Below are positions 13,831-15,681 of a stretch of 15,681 nt of DNA, one piece after another. Numbering within the stretch: position 1 is the stretch's first letter; the number at the start of each line of letters is the position of its first letter. The stretch is from the NCBI GenBank assembly GCA_948944455.1, contig CARBES010000025.1, positions 1 through 15,681 on the forward strand. Direction: 5' to 3'. This DNA is from an uncultured Candidatus Saccharibacteria bacterium. Lineage in GTDB: Bacteria; Patescibacteriota; Saccharimonadia; Saccharimonadales; Saccharimonadaceae. The notes under the pieces were generated by a model. That model saw only the letters and a program-made list of their open reading frames with translations. It did no database searches and was not told where the DNA came from. The position numbers were made by a program, and so were the translations under genes.

Positions 13831-15633
13831 ATGAAAAAAGTGCATTATGATGGACCAGTTGTTCTGGTAGTATTGGACGGTGTTGGACTTTCTCCGCATC
13901 GTAGCGGCAATGCTGTACGTCAAGCCCACACAGAGTTCCTTGATCAGGCTATGGCAAAGTATCTCAATATACCACTCGCCGCTTCTGGCGAGGCGGTTGG
14001 AATTATGCCGGGACAGATGGGAAATTCGGAAGTCGGGCATAATGCGCTCGGTGCTGGCCAAATTATTAAGCAGGGAATTGCCGGGATTGAGGCTGCCTTT
14101 AAAACTGGTGATATTTGGCAAAGCAAGGCTTGGCTTGGTGCGATGAAATGGGTTAATGAGCACAAAGGCGCTACTCTGCATTTCGGTGGAATTTTTTCGG
14201 ATGGCGGCGTGCATAGCGATATTAGCCACCTTGAACAGATGATTAAACGAGCTTACGACGAGGGCGTGCGTCGGATTCGTATCCACTGCTCGTTCGACGG
14301 ACGCGACGTTGCCCCTCAGTCAGAACCGAAGTATATTGAGAGGATCGAAAAATTTTGTTCTCAGTTCAAGGACGCTGATTTTCGCATTGCGTCGGGAGCT
14401 GGCCGTATGGTGGCTGTCTGTGACCGTTACGAAAACGATTGGGGCATGGTGAAACAGGGCTGGGATATGATGGTGCACGGTAAGGCTCCCCGCGAGTTTA
14501 CGTCGGCTAGTGAGGCGATCCGCACCTTTCGTCGGGAAAACCCCAATATACAAGATCAATATCTGCCAGCGTTCGTCGTGATCGAAAACGTTGCGGCGCG
14601 GTCAGCGCTCGCTTCGCGGGCAATAAAAGCACGTAAATCCGATGCTGACTCTCGCCGTGGTGCTGAACCAATCGGGAAAGTTCGCGATGGTGATGCTTTC
14701 ATCTACTATGATTTTCGTGCCGACCGTGCTGTTGAAATCGCCACGGCTTTTACGCAGCTAGACTTCGATAAGTTTGACCGCTCTGCTACAGATACGAAAA
14801 TTGCTAATAAAGCCCGTCTCGCTAAAGCCAAAATTGCTGGTGACAAGCTGAGCCTTAACGCTAAAGCAGGTGTCAAATTTGCTAAGGAGAATAACGTAAC
14901 AAAAAGTCAAACCATCACAAAAATGGAACGTAAGGGACTTCCGGACATATATTTTGCCGGTCTGACAGAATACGATTCTGATCGCCATATTCCAGCCAAT
15001 GTGCTTGTTCCGCCAGTCAAGATTTCCCAGCCGCTAAATACTTTTCTTGGACGTAATAAGGTGTCTCAGCTCGCGATTTCCGAAACGGTAAAATTTGGCC
15101 ATATAACCTACTATTTTAACGGCAATAGCTATAAGAAGGCTCCGCGTGAAGGACAAATCGAAATTGTGTCAGATACGCAGCCGTTCAACACTCGTCCATG
15201 GATGAAATCTGCTGAGATTACTGATACTGCGCTTGAAGCTATGGGGCGGTTCCAGTTTGTACGTCTGAATTATCCTGGTGGTGATATGGTAGGGCATTTT
15301 GCTGAGCTCGAGCCCACTATTACAGCTATGGAGGCGATCGATATCCAGCTGTCTCGTCTAGCTAAAAAAGTTGATGAGCTTGGTGGTATGATGATTATTA
15401 CTGCTGACCACGGCAATGCTGAAGAGCTCATAGACAAAAACGGCATTCCGAAAACCGCTCATACCACAAACCCAGTCCCATGTATTTTTTACGATAATAC
15501 AAAAAACGCTAAGCTCTATCGTTCCGCTGAGCTAAAGGATGCTGGCCTCACTAACGTTGCCGCAACGATTGCCCTTTTGCTGGGTTTGCCAGATTATCCC
15601 GCCACTTGGCGTCCGCCACTAATTAAGCTATAA
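13831..15633 (+). CDS. gpmI: Cofactor-independent phosphoglycerate mutase with two insertions
   Basis: A 600-residue, Mn-dependent enzyme that interconverts 3- and 2-phosphoglycerate. Metal and catalytic positions are visible: Asp16 (LDGVG), Ser66 nucleophile (MGNSEVGH), FDGRD at 155-159, FRADR at 295-299, Asp485 and His489 (GGDMVGH), Asp526-His527 (ADHGN) and His544 (AHTTNPVP). The form MGNSEVGHNALGAG and the run GAGRMVAVCDRYENDW look like the plant-type branch rather than the bacillus type (MGNSEVGHLNIG). It is longer than the usual 510-560 residues because of basic, Ala/Lys/Ser-rich stretches at about 253-283 and 313-365. Both stay in frame, so they are real insertions in the protein. It starts two bases after aguA with only AAGG as ribosome site, so it is read as part of the same operon. 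Confidence 0.95.
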   Translation: MKKVHYDGPVVLVVLDGVGLSPHRSGNAVRQAHTEFLDQAMAKYLNIPLAASGEAVGIMPGQMGNSEVGHNALGAGQIIKQGIAGIEAAFKTGDIWQSKAWLGAMKWVNEHKGATLHFGGIFSDGGVHSDISHLEQMIKRAYDEGVRRIRIHCSFDGRDVAPQSEPKYIERIEKFCSQFKDADFRIASGAGRMVAVCDRYENDWGMVKQGWDMMVHGKAPREFTSASEAIRTFRRENPNIQDQYLPAFVVIENVAARSALASRAIKARKSDADSRRGAEPIGKVRDGDAFIYYDFRADRAVEIATAFTQLDFDKFDRSATDTKIANKARLAKAKIAGDKLSLNAKAGVKFAKENNVTKSQTITKMERKGLPDIYFAGLTEYDSDRHIPANVLVPPVKISQPLNTFLGRNKVSQLAISETVKFGHITYYFNGNSYKKAPREGQIEIVSDTQPFNTRPWMKSAEITDTALEAMGRFQFVRLNYPGGDMVGHFAELEPTITAMEAIDIQLSRLAKKVDELGGMMIITADHGNAEELIDKNGIPKTAHTTNPVPCIFYDNTKNAKLYRSAELKDAGLTNVAATIALLLGLPDYPATWRPPLIKL

Positions 15634-15661
15634 TATATGGACTTAAACATCCATATATTAT
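15630..15661. terminator. AT-rich hairpin at the end of gpmI
   Basis: ATAATATATGG (15630-15640) and CCATATATTAT (15651-15661) are an exact 11-bp inverted repeat with a ten-base loop. The left arm includes the gpmI stop codon, and TTCTCTTAC follows. It is plausible as a terminator in either direction, but the stem is weak and the T-run is interrupted. Confidence 0.5.
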
Positions 15662-15681
15662 TTCTCTTACAAATTTGTAGA

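Noticed and set aside
13831..15633. Frameshift or gene fusion as the cause of the long gpmI
   Set aside because: All catalytic motifs stay in one frame before, between and after the insertions, and no second domain is recognisable.
15637..15681. Possible start of a next gene (ATG at 15637, open to the window edge, MDLNIHILFLLQICR)
   Set aside because: It lies wholly on the hairpin after gpmI. The nearest TATAAT (15629-15634) ends only two bases before it, unlike the 7-9 base spacing of the other starts. Fifteen codons are too few to judge.
1..15681. CRISPR arrays, insertion sequences, att sites or phage genes
   Set aside because: No spaced direct repeats, transposase motifs or integrase were seen. 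The tRNA at the left edge has no duplicate 3' end within the window.

Overview
The window looks like part of a Candidatus Saccharibacteria (TM7, Patescibacteria/CPR) genome, moderate to low in GC and densely packed. This placement rests on recognising protein families: a lysine/arginine-flanked prepilin set with motifs such as GDTLVEVM and SQSAYDSAMAGVEDAK, a large secreted protein with a CRTIAKKP...WNGG motif, and a single-TM FtsB/DivIC-like protein. No 16S gene is present, so it is an inference. The standard code is used: TGG encodes Trp, no gene needs TGA to be read through, and none of the 13 genes ends in TGA.

Layout. (1) 1-86: the 3' part of a tRNA with anticodon CAT, then a terminator-like hairpin. 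(2) 91-554: a small FtsB/DivIC-like cell-division protein with its own promoter. (3) 647-8411: a surface-pilus block. It holds a single-TM protein with a Pro/Ser/Gln-rich N-terminus and a TPR-like C-terminus, a ~1030-residue secreted cysteine-containing protein, and four prepilin-like proteins in the order FimT/GspH-like, PilV-like, PilW-like, PilX/GspK-like. The order recalls the classical minor-pilin operons (fimU-pilV-pilW-pilX-pilY1), with the large secreted protein in the role PilY1 plays there. It is the best candidate for a pilus-tip adhesin used by an episymbiont on its host cell. (4) 8419-8450: a perfect 13-bp hairpin between converging genes, then rubrerythrin on the minus strand. 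(5) 9019-9116: a divergent promoter region with a 12-bp palindrome, then ruvB. (6) 10174-15633: an operon of putrescine carbamoyltransferase, an agmatine/putrescine-type APC antiporter, agmatine deiminase and an enlarged cofactor-independent phosphoglycerate mutase.

How the genes work together. The catabolic cassette would import agmatine, deiminate it to N-carbamoylputrescine, phosphorolyse that to putrescine and carbamoyl phosphate, and export putrescine. ATP would come from carbamoyl phosphate through carbamate kinase, which is not in the window. gpmI follows two bases after aguA. This couples a substrate-level ATP route to a lower-glycolysis step, and the ammonia released could also buffer acid.

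A striking regulatory theme is that five of six recognisable promoters place the predicted +1 within 0-2 bases of the start codon (leaderless mRNAs). Genes inside operons carry Shine-Dalgarno sequences, and rubrerythrin alone has a short 5' leader with a strong one. This pattern also lets several start codons be corrected, most clearly in ruvB and ptcA.
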